Source: Limanda limanda (Eukaryota > Chordata > Actinopteri > Pleuronectiformes > Pleuronectidae). Taken from it: 64,000 bases of DNA. The DNA is taken from positions 24,255,893-24,319,892 of the forward strand of contig NC_083644.1 of the NCBI RefSeq assembly GCF_963576545.1. Direction: 5' to 3'. The translations under genes and the position numbers were made by a program. Within the stretch, counting starts at the first letter, position 1. Every line of letters begins with the position of its first letter. The notes beneath the pieces are model-generated. The model was not told where the DNA came from. It saw nothing but the letters and a program-made list of their open reading frames with translations, and did not search any database. Shown here piece after piece: positions 13,392 through 26,988 of this stretch.

Positions 13392-13489
13392 CTGATAATC
13401 ATAGGAGTTCATCGGCGGTGGTGGTAAGGAACCAGGGGATGATGAGAAACCGGTTGATTCTTCGGCAGGTGGTGGAGGGGGAGGGTAAT
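13392..13489 (-). CDS. lpp: lpp second coding exon (proline-rich EVH1-binding segment)
   Basis: This 98-base exon has an acceptor with a run of T's ending CCAAGCAG and a canonical donor CAG|GTGAGC. With one base carried over from the previous exon it gives exactly 33 codons, so it ends in phase 0. The peptide holds a tyrosine followed by six prolines and then acidic residues (YPPPPPPAEE), and later a leucine followed by four prolines (SLPPPPMNSYDYQ). In zyxin and LPP such aromatic or leucine plus PPPP motifs are docking sites for the EVH1 domains of Ena/VASP proteins, which bring actin-assembly factors to adhesions. The mammalian counterpart has FLPPPPPPLDD and FPPPPPLDEEAF, so motif order and spacing are kept while the flanks diverge. 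The exon lies in the expected order, 13.3 kb after the first coding exon. Confidence 0.93.
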
Positions 13490-14751
13490 CTGCTTGGAGA
13501 CAAAAAAAACAACATCTTATTAAATACTTCCCCTTTTTTATGCGTTTAAATTGTCATAATTTTGAAGCACACACACCAATGAATTGAATGAATAATGAAT
13601 ACGAGTTCTGTTTTTTATCATTTATTTATATTTTTAATAACTAGTGTCCCAAGTGCAGAAAGGAAGAAATTACATTCACTCTTTCATACGGGTAGTTTAA
13701 GTTTATGAGACATAAGAAATGTAAATACTAAACACTTTACTGGATTTACTTCGTGATAAATTTAGACTGTAGGTTACTGAGGCTACTTTGACTCCATATA
13801 TATGGATGGATGTAACTGGCAGTGGAGTGATCCCAGTGCAAGAACATCCATAGATAAAACATAAATAAGTAAAATATATGAACACAAAACTGAACCTTTG
13901 CTAGAAGGTAACTGTCATATGTTTAAGCAATTATTATGGTAACAGCAGAAAGACACCAACATGTGCTTTGAGATAAAGAGTAACATTTACTAAGCATTTT
14001 AGTTTTAAACTTTATAAGTAAAAGGTAGAATATTATGATGGTTACAGTTTTGTTATTTGAAGGTCTAAGTGTTATTCTAGTGACATTGGCCACAAATGCT
14101 TAGATTTTATGACTAAAACATGGGATGAAAGCTTTGATAATCAAAATGTAATTGTGGAGTATGTAAAATGTAAAAGTGATTGTTCCAGATCCTGTAGCTC
14201 TTCTTAGCTCTACTGAGCATTTTAGCATTTTTCGTCTCTTTCTTTTGGTTTTCAGGCTGAACACTTTAACCTATTGTTTTGATTCACTCCCACTGCCCTC
14301 ATTTGTCATACCCCAGATTTTGAAAAAACAAGCCATCATAGCAAAACATTTAGCTGTTAGCTGTTGTAATTGTTGATTTAAGTTTCAGAATGATTCTGCT
14401 TAATTAACCCATCAATATTTAATTCAGATTGAGCTGCATACCTATTTAATTAAGGGGTTTAACTACAACAAATAGTTCAATGCAATCGGACAGCGTTGCA
14501 CACCACAGGCCATGAGGTCATTCAAACACAACCTGCTCATCATTTTGCAACTAGAATGATTATTATGACATGGGACAGCAGCAAAACCCAGCCTCCTTAA
14601 TCTGAGTTGTAGATTTAACTCGGACTAACAAAAATATTCTACATTTCATATTTTTTTTACTGGTTTGAAAGATGTCGTGCAGCCAGTATCTGTCCAACAT
14701 GCTGGGAATTTATGATTATTAGTAACTGGTGCATAAAAAGGAATATAAAAT

Positions 14752-14807
14752 AGAGCAATTCATCATCATTTGTATTTCAAAATCGGTGTTAACTGTAAAA
14801 TCAAATC
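14752..14807 (+). repeat. 56-base direct repeat, copy 1
   Basis: This stretch, starting AGAGCAATTCATCATC, aligns without gaps to 17049-17104 with about five differences. Flanks do not align. It may be a small piece of an unrecognised dispersed element. Confidence 0.75.
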
Positions 14808-16670
14808 AGTCAATGGTAAAAAGGCTCTTTTTTTTTTACAAAGGAGAGACAGAAAGTGAAAGAGAGAGAAATGGACCCTCTTCAACACATGTCAATGACT
14901 GACACATAATTTGCAGCAATTTGGGTACCTAAGAAGTACTAATCTGAAGTAAGCATGGTTTCTTTCCCACTGAAATTGGAAATGTTAATGTGTGTTACAA
15001 ATGGGGTAGACTAGGTGTCTGCTCTGCCAGAAACGAAGAAACAAGCCACATGTGTAGTTCTAAAGTCCAGGCTAATCCAAGGATTGCATCCTACCACATG
15101 TTTCAGACAGGATAAGGAGTTACATGCCAAATTAAATTCTGATTTGGCTTCTTACGGCACAGGACTTAAGACCGAATCATTTGACCATGTACTTCTGAGT
15201 ACCAAACCAGACATGAGCTTTGCAAATTAAAGGCTTTCATGAGATGTTATGGGAATTTGTTCCAATGCTAAGACTTTGATGAGTCCTGTTAAGAAATTCC
15301 ATTTGCTTTCCATGGCTTTTATCTGTTTTCATTAGAATCTAATTGATGTCATCAATGTAGTTTATCCAAGGCAGCTGACCAAATTAATTAAGCATGGCTC
15401 TCAGCCGCTGTTTGACAAAACAGCCGAAAGAAGAAAAAGTCAAGACAGAGAGATAATGCGGCACGGTTAAAGCTGGACACGTATGCGTCTTGAGCGTTCC
15501 AACAATGCAGAAATTGTGAGCATTGCATTAAACATTCCCTCTGGGTGCTTGAGGGCCTCCATGTGAATTGTTTATATAATAACCTTCTGACCTCCGCTAA
15601 AACTCCAGTGTAACAGCTCCTCTAAACCTCTGGGAGAGAAAATAAAACATGCTGCTCGACAACAAGGTTCTGCCCCGGCCACCCTCCTCCCCTCCTGCTC
15701 CAGCATAGATCCTTTTTGCCAGAATATAACTCACTTGTAACTTGTGGCTTACAGAGAATTAAAACATTAAGTTTCATGTACGTGTCTCTCGAACATCAGA
15801 GATGTTTTGGATTTATCATTTCAAGAAACACAAGAGTTGTAAATGTTTCAGAGATGCATGTTTTATTGAAAAGGTCTTAGAGTTCTGTATGTGGAACAGT
15901 GGGAAGCAAGACTTGGAGCGGGGACAGGGGTCATTAAGCATCCTCGCTGAAAGGATCTTTCTGGTAATATTCCCTCAGAGTCAGCCTTTTTTTCCTTGTA
16001 TCTGTCCTCACGCCAGTCGTTTAGGATTGAAATGTGTTAATGTCCTAATGTGACACCAAATCATTCGTAGTGTTTGTATTTCCCACAGTCCTTCGAAGCA
16101 AAATCATTTTCTCCAATAAATGAATGCACTGAACCTTGAAGTTGTTTGTGGCTGATTCAGGGTCAGCAAGTGACGCGTAATGTCATAGCTTACAGTGTTT
16201 ATGTAATTTAACATTCTTCTATGAAAATAATGATCTGTCCTTTATAAACATGCGCTGGTGACCAGATGATCTTCAGCAGTGCCTTTTAAACACAGTGCAC
16301 ATTCAAATAATTACATTTTCACTGGCTTCACTGACAAAAACACTAAAAAACAGGGACCTCAAGGAACTCAATTCACCGGAGCCAAGGAGTAGTTACAAAA
16401 CACCTTTTCAACGCTGTAACTCAAACCGGAGATATGTAATAAAACATTTTCATAACCACTGCAGAACATTTATAACACGGTAAAAAAAACAGTTAAAGAT
16501 GCAAATTAAATGTTTAAAGGTGCCTATACATCAAGTGTTTCTCCCCAACGCTGGGAACAAACACTGACGTCAAACAAACACGCGCATCGCATCTTTTTCC
16601 TCGTAAAACATTTGCGAAGCAGATTTTCTGAATGCTCTGCATTGTTTACATGCATGTTTGGTGGGTTTCA

Positions 16671-16688
16671 TTCTTCTTCTTCTTCTTC
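16671..16688. repeat. TTC microsatellite
   Basis: About six TTC trinucleotides, giving a GAA run on the other strand. Confidence 0.85.
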
Positions 16689-17048
16689 ATCACTGTTGTG
16701 ATAGCAGAGCTACACTTCTGAACATTTTACTGCCATCAATAACATCTCATAAAACTGGTGTCAGCTGGTTTCACATCACATGCACAATGGCCAATTTTTT
16801 ACTATATATTCTTTTATAAAGTTTCCAAAGTGAAAAATGTGTCCTTTTCTCAAACCTGAGGTGTTGACAAAAACTGACAATAACTGAGCAGCTTTACTGT
16901 ATCAGTGAAGAGAAAGTGCAGTCATTATAAGGAATTATTTACTTAATCATTTTTCAAGCAACTGAAAATCAAACAATTAAGTAATTTACCTCACATTTTA
17001 GAGGTTTCTTTAAATACAAACGCCGCTGCATTAAGAGAAATTTCTGGA

Positions 17049-17104
17049 AGAGCAATTCATGATCGTTTGTATTTCAAAATCTGTGTTAACAGTATAATCA
17101 AATC
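17049..17104 (+). repeat. 56-base direct repeat, copy 2
   Basis: The partner of 14752-14807 in the same orientation about 2.3 kb away, within the same lpp intron. Confidence 0.75.
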
Positions 17105-17629
17105 GGAAAAGTAAAAGAGCTTATACAGTTATAAAAAGAAACAGTTTGAAGAGTAAGTAATGGACAGTTGTAACCTTTGAACTTAAATGTATCACATGTT
17201 TCATTATTAGGAATAATACTGCTTATTTAATGAAATCGAAGCAATCTTAATACAATTTTTCTATAGATACATTTGAGATATTTTTTAACTCACAAAGGCT
17301 GCATGTTACATATATCTGTAAATACAATGTAAGTATTTCCCATACATGTATTTTATATGTATACATTACATACATGTATAGTCATCTGCTCTCTGTATAC
17401 TTATATCGTGCTGGATATTCCTGCCTGGTGAGACACAACACGCTGTTAAATGATACAGCAACATGTGTACAAAATATGAATACCGTGATCAAGGTCTGTT
17501 TGCAGCAAGTATCAATATAAAGACTGGAGTGGGACATTTAAATAATTGGTTCAGATTGACTTAGAATGACTTAGACTGCTATTACATGTCTCAATATCAA
17601 CCAGTTTTTACAATTTGGTCACATTTTAT

Positions 17630-17805
17630 CCATTCATCCATCCATTGTCTACCACTTATCCTTTAAAGGTCGCTGGTGGAGCTGGAGCCAATCCCAGCTG
17701 ACATTGGGCGAGAGGCGGGCTACACCTTTGACAGATCACCAGCGAATCTCAGGGCCAACATACAGAGACAAACAACCATTCCCACTTTCATTCACACCCC
17801 CTTTT
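17630..17805 (-). repeat. Common teleost dispersed repeat fragment, minus orientation
   Basis: The minus strand carries phrases I recognise from an abundant fish repeat: GAATGGTTGTTTGTCTC, CAGCTGGGATTGGCTCCAGC, GGATAAGTGGTAGACAATGG and a terminal GGATGGATGAATGG. The same family appears on the plus strand at about 43002-43243. Full-length members have a tRNA-like head, so it may be SINE-derived, but that head is absent here. Confidence 0.75.
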
Positions 17806-20800
17806 TATGTCCAATTCAATTGATAAACTTGCTTATAGAACAAGAGCCTTATTTAAAGTCAACTACAGGGACAGAGGGACAGCATGTCTGACAAAAATCA
17901 GTTTAATGTCGAAATTGTAAAGATCAGTATAGAAACTGAAAATGAGGAACTCCATTGATAAGTTAGGCTCGTGAGCTTCCCACTGACTTCCTACCTTTAA
18001 ACTCAGCTGACTGTGTAGTGAGAAGTGCGACCGAGCCAGCGGTACCGCCACTGGAAATCGAATCCCGGTTCTCAGTGGCGGCTATTTCTAATAACTCAAA
18101 ATCAACACCAGCTCGAACTGTTAAGCGTGCTTTGTTCGGCCCGGTGATTTAGAGCGGCGCGAACGAGGCAGAGTGAGAACGGCTTCTGTGCTGTGAATGA
18201 AGCCGACTCCATTTGTGACAACAGGGAGTTGAAAGCTCCAAGTGAGCACTAATGAGAGAAGCAGCAGGAACACCTACTTAATACGACAACTTCCCCTCTC
18301 TTTATTGAGCAATTACTTTTAAGTAGCTGCTTTGTGAACAAGGAATCCTAATCAGTAATTAAAGTTATTTGAGAGGCCATAAGAGATATAGCGGGCTATC
18401 GGGAAGCGGAGTATTGTTAAGAGGATATTTAAAAGGGTGGAGGTGGATCCAGCTGTGACAGTGAGACTAATATTAAACTTTGTTTTTAAAGTAAGTGATG
18501 CATTTATAATATTTCAAGCACTGTATATGACTAATGGAAGGCAACTCTGATCATCTCATCCTGCATCTACAAGTGTAAATTCTTAAGGTTGCTACAGAAA
18601 AGAGAAATACAAGTAGAGATTTGTGAAGGAGTAAAAAAAAAAAAAAATACTCTGCAGGTTGCGGATGAGCCTTTATATTCTGTTGTAAGGATTAATATAT
18701 AGAGGGGGGGGTGAGCATATGTTTGCAGATTTAAATATGTACAACATTATCAGAGTTACACGTGTGCAAGCGGGGGCCATCTGGCCTTTAAGGACTTAGG
18801 ACAAAGCCTGGCACAGAATATAACTGCCTCCTGCATAATGCATAAAACACTACAGTTAAGGATCAGTTTGCAACAGAAAGATCAGAAACTGAAGAAACCT
18901 CAGACACTGTTCTATCACTGTAGAAAACTAAATAAATCACACCATGTTCGCTTATATGTACACAGCATAAATTACCTCCCACAGTCTAAACTTAATTTAT
19001 TGCTGAGAGCTGGTCTCTCGCTTGTGTCTGTTATCAACGAGCCAAAGTGAGGGCAGGGGAGAGCGACAGTGTGGATCCACGTGTGTCATGTGACAATCAT
19101 CTACTGCATTGACGTGTTAGGGTGTGCATTGAAAAGAAACTGTACAATACCTGGCGCCTGAAATCTAAAATCTTCATCCTTTTATATTTGCACAAGCCTA
19201 ATGTGCATTTAAAACAAAAGAAAATCAAAGAAAGGGCAATCCTTTATCCAGGAGTGAAAACCTATAATCCCTTCCAGGCAACATGAACAAAGTGCTCTAA
19301 GTCCTGGGTGTCAGTCCACATGTTGTATCCCCGCACACTCGTTCCAAATGTGCTGTGGCAGAGGTTGCGAGCACATTGTTTTGACATAATTATGGACCCG
19401 TTTTATTCTGTCTTCCGCTGGAGAAGAGCTGCTGAGCCCTGCTCTTAATTAGCATGATATGTATAGACAAGTGATTTGTGACTGCATTCGGTTTCGAGAT
19501 GCAAGGCAGGGATTTGAGGTCTTGGGAGATGTGCTTGTTTTAAGTGTAAAGGAGCAGACTGAAACTGGCTTCTGCTACTCATGAGGAGAATTCCCACTGG
19601 GAGCAGAAATGGAGATCAGGCACAATAGAGGGATTATGTTTTTGTATGAAAGCAGAGAAACAAATACTGTGAAAAGGGTGAACGGTTTCAAACCGGAGCC
19701 AACTTTCTTTTTCTTTTTTTTATCCGAACATTTGAACCGATAAACGGGCTGAACAATTAGTGCATTAAACTGTGATGGTTTTCTGATGAGTGAGAGCGTG
19801 AGTATCAAAAGATGCAGAGGGTTTACTATTGTTTGTTATAAAACAAATGAGACAGCAAGTAAATGAAGCCAGACAAATGTCACAGCAGGCAGTCACTGCT
19901 GTGTAAACTCATCCGTTTCATAACATGAAGCCTTTCCAAGCAGCCGCTGCAACGCTGACACACTACTGTGGACTTCAAGCCTTTTATTTTACATTTTAAA
20001 GAAAAATTCCACTGTTTTTTAGGTTTTTTTTCGACCTGGGCCCTATTTTCCTAAATCATTAATAAAGACAAAAAAAGTTTGGAGTCCGCCCAGTCTGCTG
20101 AGCACAAATATTAAAAAAGACTACCTCAAAATGGCTGCGTCAAATTAAGTCCATTCACGTTTTTTGTCACTGACACATTCTGAATTTTATTATAAATGTC
20201 TGACAAAATTATGGAAAGTATCCCGACAGCGATAAATGTGTGTCTGACATGGAGCAGAAGTCTTGATCAGGGAAAGATCTCGATCTGAAATCTCGCGGGA
20301 GGTGATTAGCTGCAGGTGGATAACAGTGTAAATATGAGTGTGCGTTAGGAAAGGCCGTCCGGGGATCAGTGGAGGGCGTTACAGCAGCATAGTATGTAAA
20401 AAGATTTTGTGTTTGAACATTTCCAAATTGTGGTAAAACGAGGCACCACATTTATTACCCACACACTGTCTGTACTCGTGTTTGAAGCGACAGAACAACT
20501 GCTGGTCAAATAGCAGCAGCACTTTTTCCTGAAGAGAAACGGTTCCAGGAACGTGGAGACCTGCTGCAGACAGACTGAAGGGGATGTTATGAGCTCCACT
20601 TATTCTGTTGACCTGGCATCAGAACACTGACTTGGAGAAATACCAGGTGGGATTGCAATGCATCTATTTCACTGTTGCCAAAGTTCTCGCTCAATATCGG
20701 ATTGAATCCAAACATTTGTGCCTTTATTAACCATTTAGTCCCAAAAAGAGGGGAAAATAGGGTAAAGGTTTAAAAAATACCAGAAGCTTCCTTGAATGTG

Positions 20801-23800
20801 TGAAAGGCTACGTGAGGTAATGGACCATACATTTATACATCTCTCAGACTGAAATGTGATGCTAACAAGTACAGTTCCACAGTGCAACTACTCCGATAAA
20901 ATATTATTACAATCTAAAGTACACTGAGGTGTCTTCGATGGAGAACACTTTTATTTTATTTATAATTATAGAAAATAAGAGGTCAAATAAACGACAATAT
21001 ATAGATATAAAAGTTAGACTAACAAATCAGCCAGGCTGATATACCACCATCAGTAGACTGTGTGTTTGGTCATTATCCTCTTTTTCAAATAACAGCTAAA
21101 GGAATTTTAAAGTGAACTTTACTTTGCCATTTGCGTAAGGAAATATAAATTATAAATAAATCATCAATCTGTAGACAATGTGCATTACTCAGTGATTTCC
21201 TTTGACTTTATAGACACCACTTGGAAAGATTGTTTTTATAACAATATTACCGAATCAAGGATTACAGTGAGATTTGACCCAATGTTGGCCAATAAAATTG
21301 GTAAATATTAGCCTTTCACTGACTTATCAGAATCTATGCGTTTATATGTAAAGAAAAATGTGTTCAATTTTCCTAATTGAAATTCTTTATATTTGGTTGT
21401 ATTTGTGTTCATTCTAATTTATAGAACACAGTTTATGGTTAAACTTTAAACTATAAAGAAATAGTTTGTCTTTATCATAGACATCAACATCATCCTGGGA
21501 AACATTATCACGCAATATATTGGTATAAGAACGTTTTTACTCCTTATAATCTACATGAGCATCGGCCCCAAAAAAAGCATATGAGTCAGGCTTAAAAAAA
21601 ACATTTTAGAAACATTATCTTTCAAGCAAGAACATCACTTGGTTCACACACACAGACAAACACAAAGTGCAGACAACAATTAGTTGAGGTATGTGTTCCA
21701 CTTAGATTAAAGTGGCCTTTGTGTGTGCTCGGAGCATGAGCCTGTGGTTTCTATGGGGACAGTGACACGCTCACTGGTGGATTTCCTGTAAATTCTCCTG
21801 GTGACACCCATGAGGGACCCTGACATAACAACCGGTAGTCAGTTTGCCTCTGGCCAGTCAAGCAAGGAGGAATAAAAACAGCTTATGCACATGTTCAACA
21901 CTTTTCAAATCGCTCTGAGCAAACAATTAGCACGTTTTTTTCTGTAACTTAGTGCAAGAAGTTTTTATGAACAACAGCACTTCTCGGATGTGCAACTTTC
22001 TTTATGATTATTTCACTAGAAAAAGTTAATGAGTTTGAAAATCAGCAGCCAGACATTATGAAAAGAAACAACACGGTATTGTTACAAATCGAATCCAGTG
22101 TTAACTCATCTGGTTTCAGGCTTTTACATAAAATGAATTACTATCTGAATCATGCTGCTAAAGATGACTCATTCCAGTGAGACTCGTTGTTTAGTGGACC
22201 ATCAGAGTCTTTGGTCACACCATAACCAGAGAATCAAACAACAATGCAACTTAATACACAGAGAGGTATCCCCAAACATCAATCAGACCATCATTTGCAT
22301 GTTTAAAATTAAATACAATATAAGAATCTGGTGCTGGGAAGTCTGAACCGAGTCAACAGAAACTCAACCTCAGAGTCAACAAAAACACCCAGAGTTTCCC
22401 CTGAGGACGTGTACGTGTTAACGCAAATGTCTGAGTGAGAGTGAGAGCCTCAAAAGTTTCTGTGGACTTTCTCCGCGTGGCTCCCTGGTGTGAAGTCAGC
22501 AGAAAGTCCAGAGATCCCCGCAGAATTCACCGCGAGCCAGTGGCGAGTTGATGACGCTTCAAACATGCGACAAACGCAAAAAAACGAAAAGAAAAACGAA
22601 TAGCTCAGGTTGAAAAAGAGGAGCCATATATATAGAAGATATTTACGAAGACGTTAAAAAAGTGTGTGGCAATAAAGGCCGACTCAAGTGTTGATGTGCT
22701 GTAAAATAAAACCACGAGATTTCCACAGAAGCATTTATGCGTTATGAATCCTGTTGAGAATTTGTTACTGTTGTGAATGTGTCTGAGCAAAGAATCTCTC
22801 GTTATGTTGTGAATGTGCAGAAGGCAAACCTGACCCGATTCTCTGGATTTCCTCTGCAGGTCATGTTTGAAAACTGCTATAGCAACTGAGAAGTCTCAGA
22901 GAGCACTAAGCAGACTCTGACGAGTCATCAACGTGTGCTGATCTATGCAGACAGCTGCACAGAAATCCGATAACAAGTGTGCAAACCATTTTAACCAGGA
23001 TGTACGTCTAAAAACGATGTCAAGAAGGAAAGTCAGACTTAATCAGATAACAGGAATGTGAGGTTGCTCCTTTTTTTTTTATAAGAAAAATCATGATTTA
23101 TTGTTTGAGATTTCTAGAAAGGCCCATTTGTGCCACAATGCATCGGCGCGTGCTCGACTCTACACCTGTCAATAATATGAAGGGTTTTCGTGATAATTTT
23201 TCAAAGCTTGACAACAGACAGTAAATGACACTCTGTCGTCAATACTGCATCAACAAAACTGAACCTGATACAGTTTAGAAGCGTAGTTCTTACTGCAGGG
23301 ATATTGCACTGCGTTGCATTGACTCATATTTTGTCCATCTCTCATAGAGTATGTTGCAGAGTTCATCATGACTCTAATCACTTAATAGTAACATGCGTGT
23401 AATTGTACTTTTAAACCGTACAAATACCCAGAACAAAATCATAGGACTAAGTTCAAAGCCATGAAGTGAAGCAGACACTTCGCTACAAGCTAAAATTATA
23501 TTTCATAAAGCGATCATGTCCGACCTTTAACAGCACATGTGCCTATGAGATCAACTCAAAGCCTAAAATCTGATCCGATGTAAGGAGTTTTGAGTGATTG
23601 TGAGTCAATGTCTGAGACCTATATGTCTCTCACCTCCTCCTGCTGTGGCCTTAATGAGGACAAGTGATCCCGGAAAAAATGTGAGGGCCAACCTCGCCCG
23701 CCCCGTCTGCACCAGCCTCTTTGTCCGCGCGGTAACCGTGGCCTCAGACTGTTCATTCCAGCCCTCACACTGGCCTCTGATAGACAAAAGGGACAGCGCG

Positions 23801-26788
23801 CGGCGCCGTGCCAAATTGACTTGTCCCTAATTTTTATGCTAATCCTCTATTTTAAATCAGGCAGTCCCTACATTTGATATAAAACATAATAAATAAATAA
23901 ATCGGTAGAGTCCTAGATAATCTTTTCATAAAGACGTCTTATCCTTTCACAAGTGGCGATGTCTGCAGATGGCTTTACATATTTGCATGTTCAAAATGCT
24001 GACAGCCAGCAATCATCACTGTCAGCATGTTTAATGAAGACTCGTGCTGTATCAGAATATCTTATCTCTTAAATTTCACCAAATGATGCTGTATCTTACA
24101 GAAAATGACATATAAAGAAAAACAGCTTTACAGCAGCTAATACAGTTTTTCTCCACTTTTCCCAAAATCAATAATAGAGAGTATTAGATCTCAAAGTGGA
24201 TACATAGCTCTGTAATCACTGTGAGTTTTATTTTGGCCTTGAAGGTCTTGAGATACTGACAACCTAACCCTAATGTTACTGAATTCATAAAAGTTTAAAC
24301 ATTTAAAGTACAAACTTACACTGATAATATCACCTGCAACTGTGGTATTCCCCACCCTTTTTATAATGTTTCAATAATCCTCTTAATACTCTCACAATGA
24401 TTAATTGTGGAAACTAAGACAGTGTCAATGAGTCTGGATTAAATGTTATGTAGCAAACGACATTTTGGAATTATAAGGATTTAATGAGGCCACACATCAT
24501 CAACTGGGAACAAAATGTAGTTGTTTTTTTAATTTACAATTAATCCGTGGATGAGGCTGAGGATAATGGTCAATATGAAGAGATCCAGAGTTCATTTATT
24601 TCTTTAGGTGGGAAGCTATGACATTTTACACTGGTCCTGTCTGAGCCTATCAAAACAATTTATATAAAAGGGCTTGAAATTTACATTTTCTTTATGGGCT
24701 GGGCAAAAGTATGTGTTTCCAAAATCATTACAAGCCGAGTTTAAAGTTTAAATCTTTGGTTTTCATTCAATCAAAACCCGGTATGTATAATCGGAAAGCG
24801 TATTTTCAATAATAGCCAATGTGTTTACAGTAAAATCTTCCGATGCTGTGGTTTTCTTTGTTGGTGGTCAAGTCTGTCTTTCCTGCCCTGAGTTTGAATT
24901 GCCTGCCAATGACAACCTGTTTGTTTAGCTGAACTATACACACTAGAAAACAAGTTGCTCTTTGGCCGTCTTCTAGACAAATGGGACAAATGGTGTTAAA
25001 ACCAGCTGCAACCAGAAACTGAGGGTGTTGCAAAAAGGACTGAAATGGTATTATAACCAGACCTCAGCATGTTGGTCAACAGATAAAATATTGTACTGGG
25101 TACATGTATATTCAAATACATATATATATTTGTATATTTTTATGCACATACAAGTCCAACCTTCAACAAGTAGAGCTTTACAATAAGAAAAACATATTTC
25201 TGAATGGAAAGGGACTTTGAGGCCAACATGAAATGTGTGAAAGCCTCTGAACATGTTTTAGTCCAAAAACAGCCGCCTCAGAACCGGTTTCACTAGACGA
25301 ACATCTGGAGTACCAGACAGGTCCACAACCCCCCACAGACAGCCGTGTCTTCCGCCTGACACCTTGTTCACTGCTTGCTGAATTTCAGAATCATTTCCCG
25401 TTTTTGGTAATCTAGGGCTCTCAGGGGGGTCTGAGGGTTAGAGAATATTTACATGACAACATATCTACCAGATGGGGAGGTGGGTTGATACACACAGGGT
25501 GTATAATATTTTCTGTGTGTCATAATCAACCAATGTAACACCTCACTCACTGAAGACCACAACTTGTTCAGTTGTGGTTATGGTATGGAATAGTCACTTG
25601 GAACTTATGTAAAATATCAGCATCAATGCTTTGAAAATGTCTGTGAGTAACAATGGAGAGGTGTCTTGACAGTGTCTTCTCTTGGCAGTATTTTGTCTTT
25701 CTTGCCGTTGACTCAAAATCACTTCCTGTGTTCTCATTTCAAATTACCGATTTTATTATGAAAACAAAAAAGTAGTTTATTTAAATATATATTTGAATCA
25801 GTCATCCTATTATTATTTTTCTTTGAGTCAACTTACATAAGTTCTGCTTTACTTCTTAATTTGTATTTTTAAAGTATTCATACCTGTCTGATTTAAAACA
25901 GATTTGTGCTCTGTAGCGCACAGCTTCTGTGTTTGCCCAATGTCAGTCATTTACATTACACTGTAATTAATCACTCACATTATTTTAAATCATCTTTAGG
26001 TTAAATGTAAATCTACATGGAGAAAACTGAAAAAAGAAAGACAACCATAGGGCAATGGATAAAACATTAAAACCAAAAAGAGACCTACAACAGCAGCTTC
26101 CTGAACTCACACATGACTGCTCACCTCGGTACTTACACTCCTTGAAAGAAAACTGGCACAAAGCAAGGACTGTTACTATCAACATCTAGAAATGAAGGAG
26201 CTCAAGGATCACATGGGCCTTTCATCCGAATATTTTTGATCTTTTAAATTATATTTTTTATTCATTTATGACTCAAATTATTTGTTATATTAAATGTGTA
26301 AAAAGCAACCTCATAAGAATTCCACAAGTTGTTCCAATATCTCAATAATTGAAGATAGTTAGGATGATCACAATAGTTTCACAGAGGACAAAGGAATACA
26401 ATGAAATTCCAAAAACACAATCACTAAGTGCTTCGTGTCTTTTTAAACTCCTCCATAATTTGCTCAAATTCTAACTCAAATTGTTATCAATGAGGGTTTT
26501 AGGACAGAAAACATATACTATAACAACAAAAAAACAATAACGGGTAAACAAGCAGTTATGCAGCTTAACAAATCTACCACTTTGGATTTTGTGCTCGTTT
26601 GAAATCAGTCAAATGCAGAGGGTGACCACCATATCACTTTAGGAAATATTCAAACTATACCAATATGGACTCTTTGACACACAGATTGGAATTTGACAGT
26701 CAAACCACAATTTCATATTAAGTTGAGATACATTTTTCATTTCCTTGCTATTAGTTCAAATATTTACTGCTGACTTCTGTGACTTTAC

Positions 26789-26988
26789 CTGAGGGCTCAG
26801 GGTTGGTGGGCTCTCCCATCTGTTTGTAAGGGTTGTACTTGGGCTTGGGTGCAACCATCGGGGCAAATTTCTTGGGTGCCTGCTGCTGGGAGATAGAGAT
26901 GCTCGCACTGCCCATAGACGGTGTGGTCTCCATCCTGGCAGCCACTTGTCCTGTCTGGTCGTTACTGTTCACTTGGTTCCACATGGTT
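26789..26988 (-). CDS. lpp: lpp first coding exon (N-terminus of lipoma-preferred partner)
   Basis: LPP is a zyxin-family scaffold of focal adhesions and cell contacts that also shuttles to the nucleus. This exon follows a strong acceptor (a long T/C tract ending TTTACAG at 26989) and has four untranslated bases, AACC, before the ATG at 26984-26982, with A at -3. It encodes 65 codons plus one base and ends at a TCAG|GTAAAG donor. Residues 17-23 (ARMETTP) and about 37-54 (KKFAPMVAPKPKYNPYKQ) closely match mammalian LPP; the latter region is known to bind alpha-actinin. The first 16 residues differ from the mammalian start, and about ten residues after the YNPYKQ block (MGEPTNPEPS) look fish-specific. 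Splicing in phase 1 to the exon at 13489 makes a GAT (Asp) codon across the junction. TRIP6 and zyxin are less likely because of the METT and KPKYNPYKQ match. Confidence 0.95.

Larger units (their letters stand above)
13490..26788 (-). other. lpp: lpp intron between first and second coding exons
   Basis: A complete 13,299-base intron in phase 1. It holds a fragment of a common fish repeat at 17630-17805, two related 56-base direct repeats (14752 and 17049), a short TTC microsatellite, and several unique blocks without obvious repeats (about 15290-15700, 18100-18470, 23590-23880) that may be regulatory. No convincing exon is seen on either strand. Confidence 0.75.

Noticed and set aside
26191..26220. 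AAGGAGCTCA, matching the first ten bases of miR-28, which lies in an lpp intron in mammals
   Set aside because: It is on the plus strand, opposite to lpp, the rest of the mature sequence does not match, and no precursor hairpin is visible.
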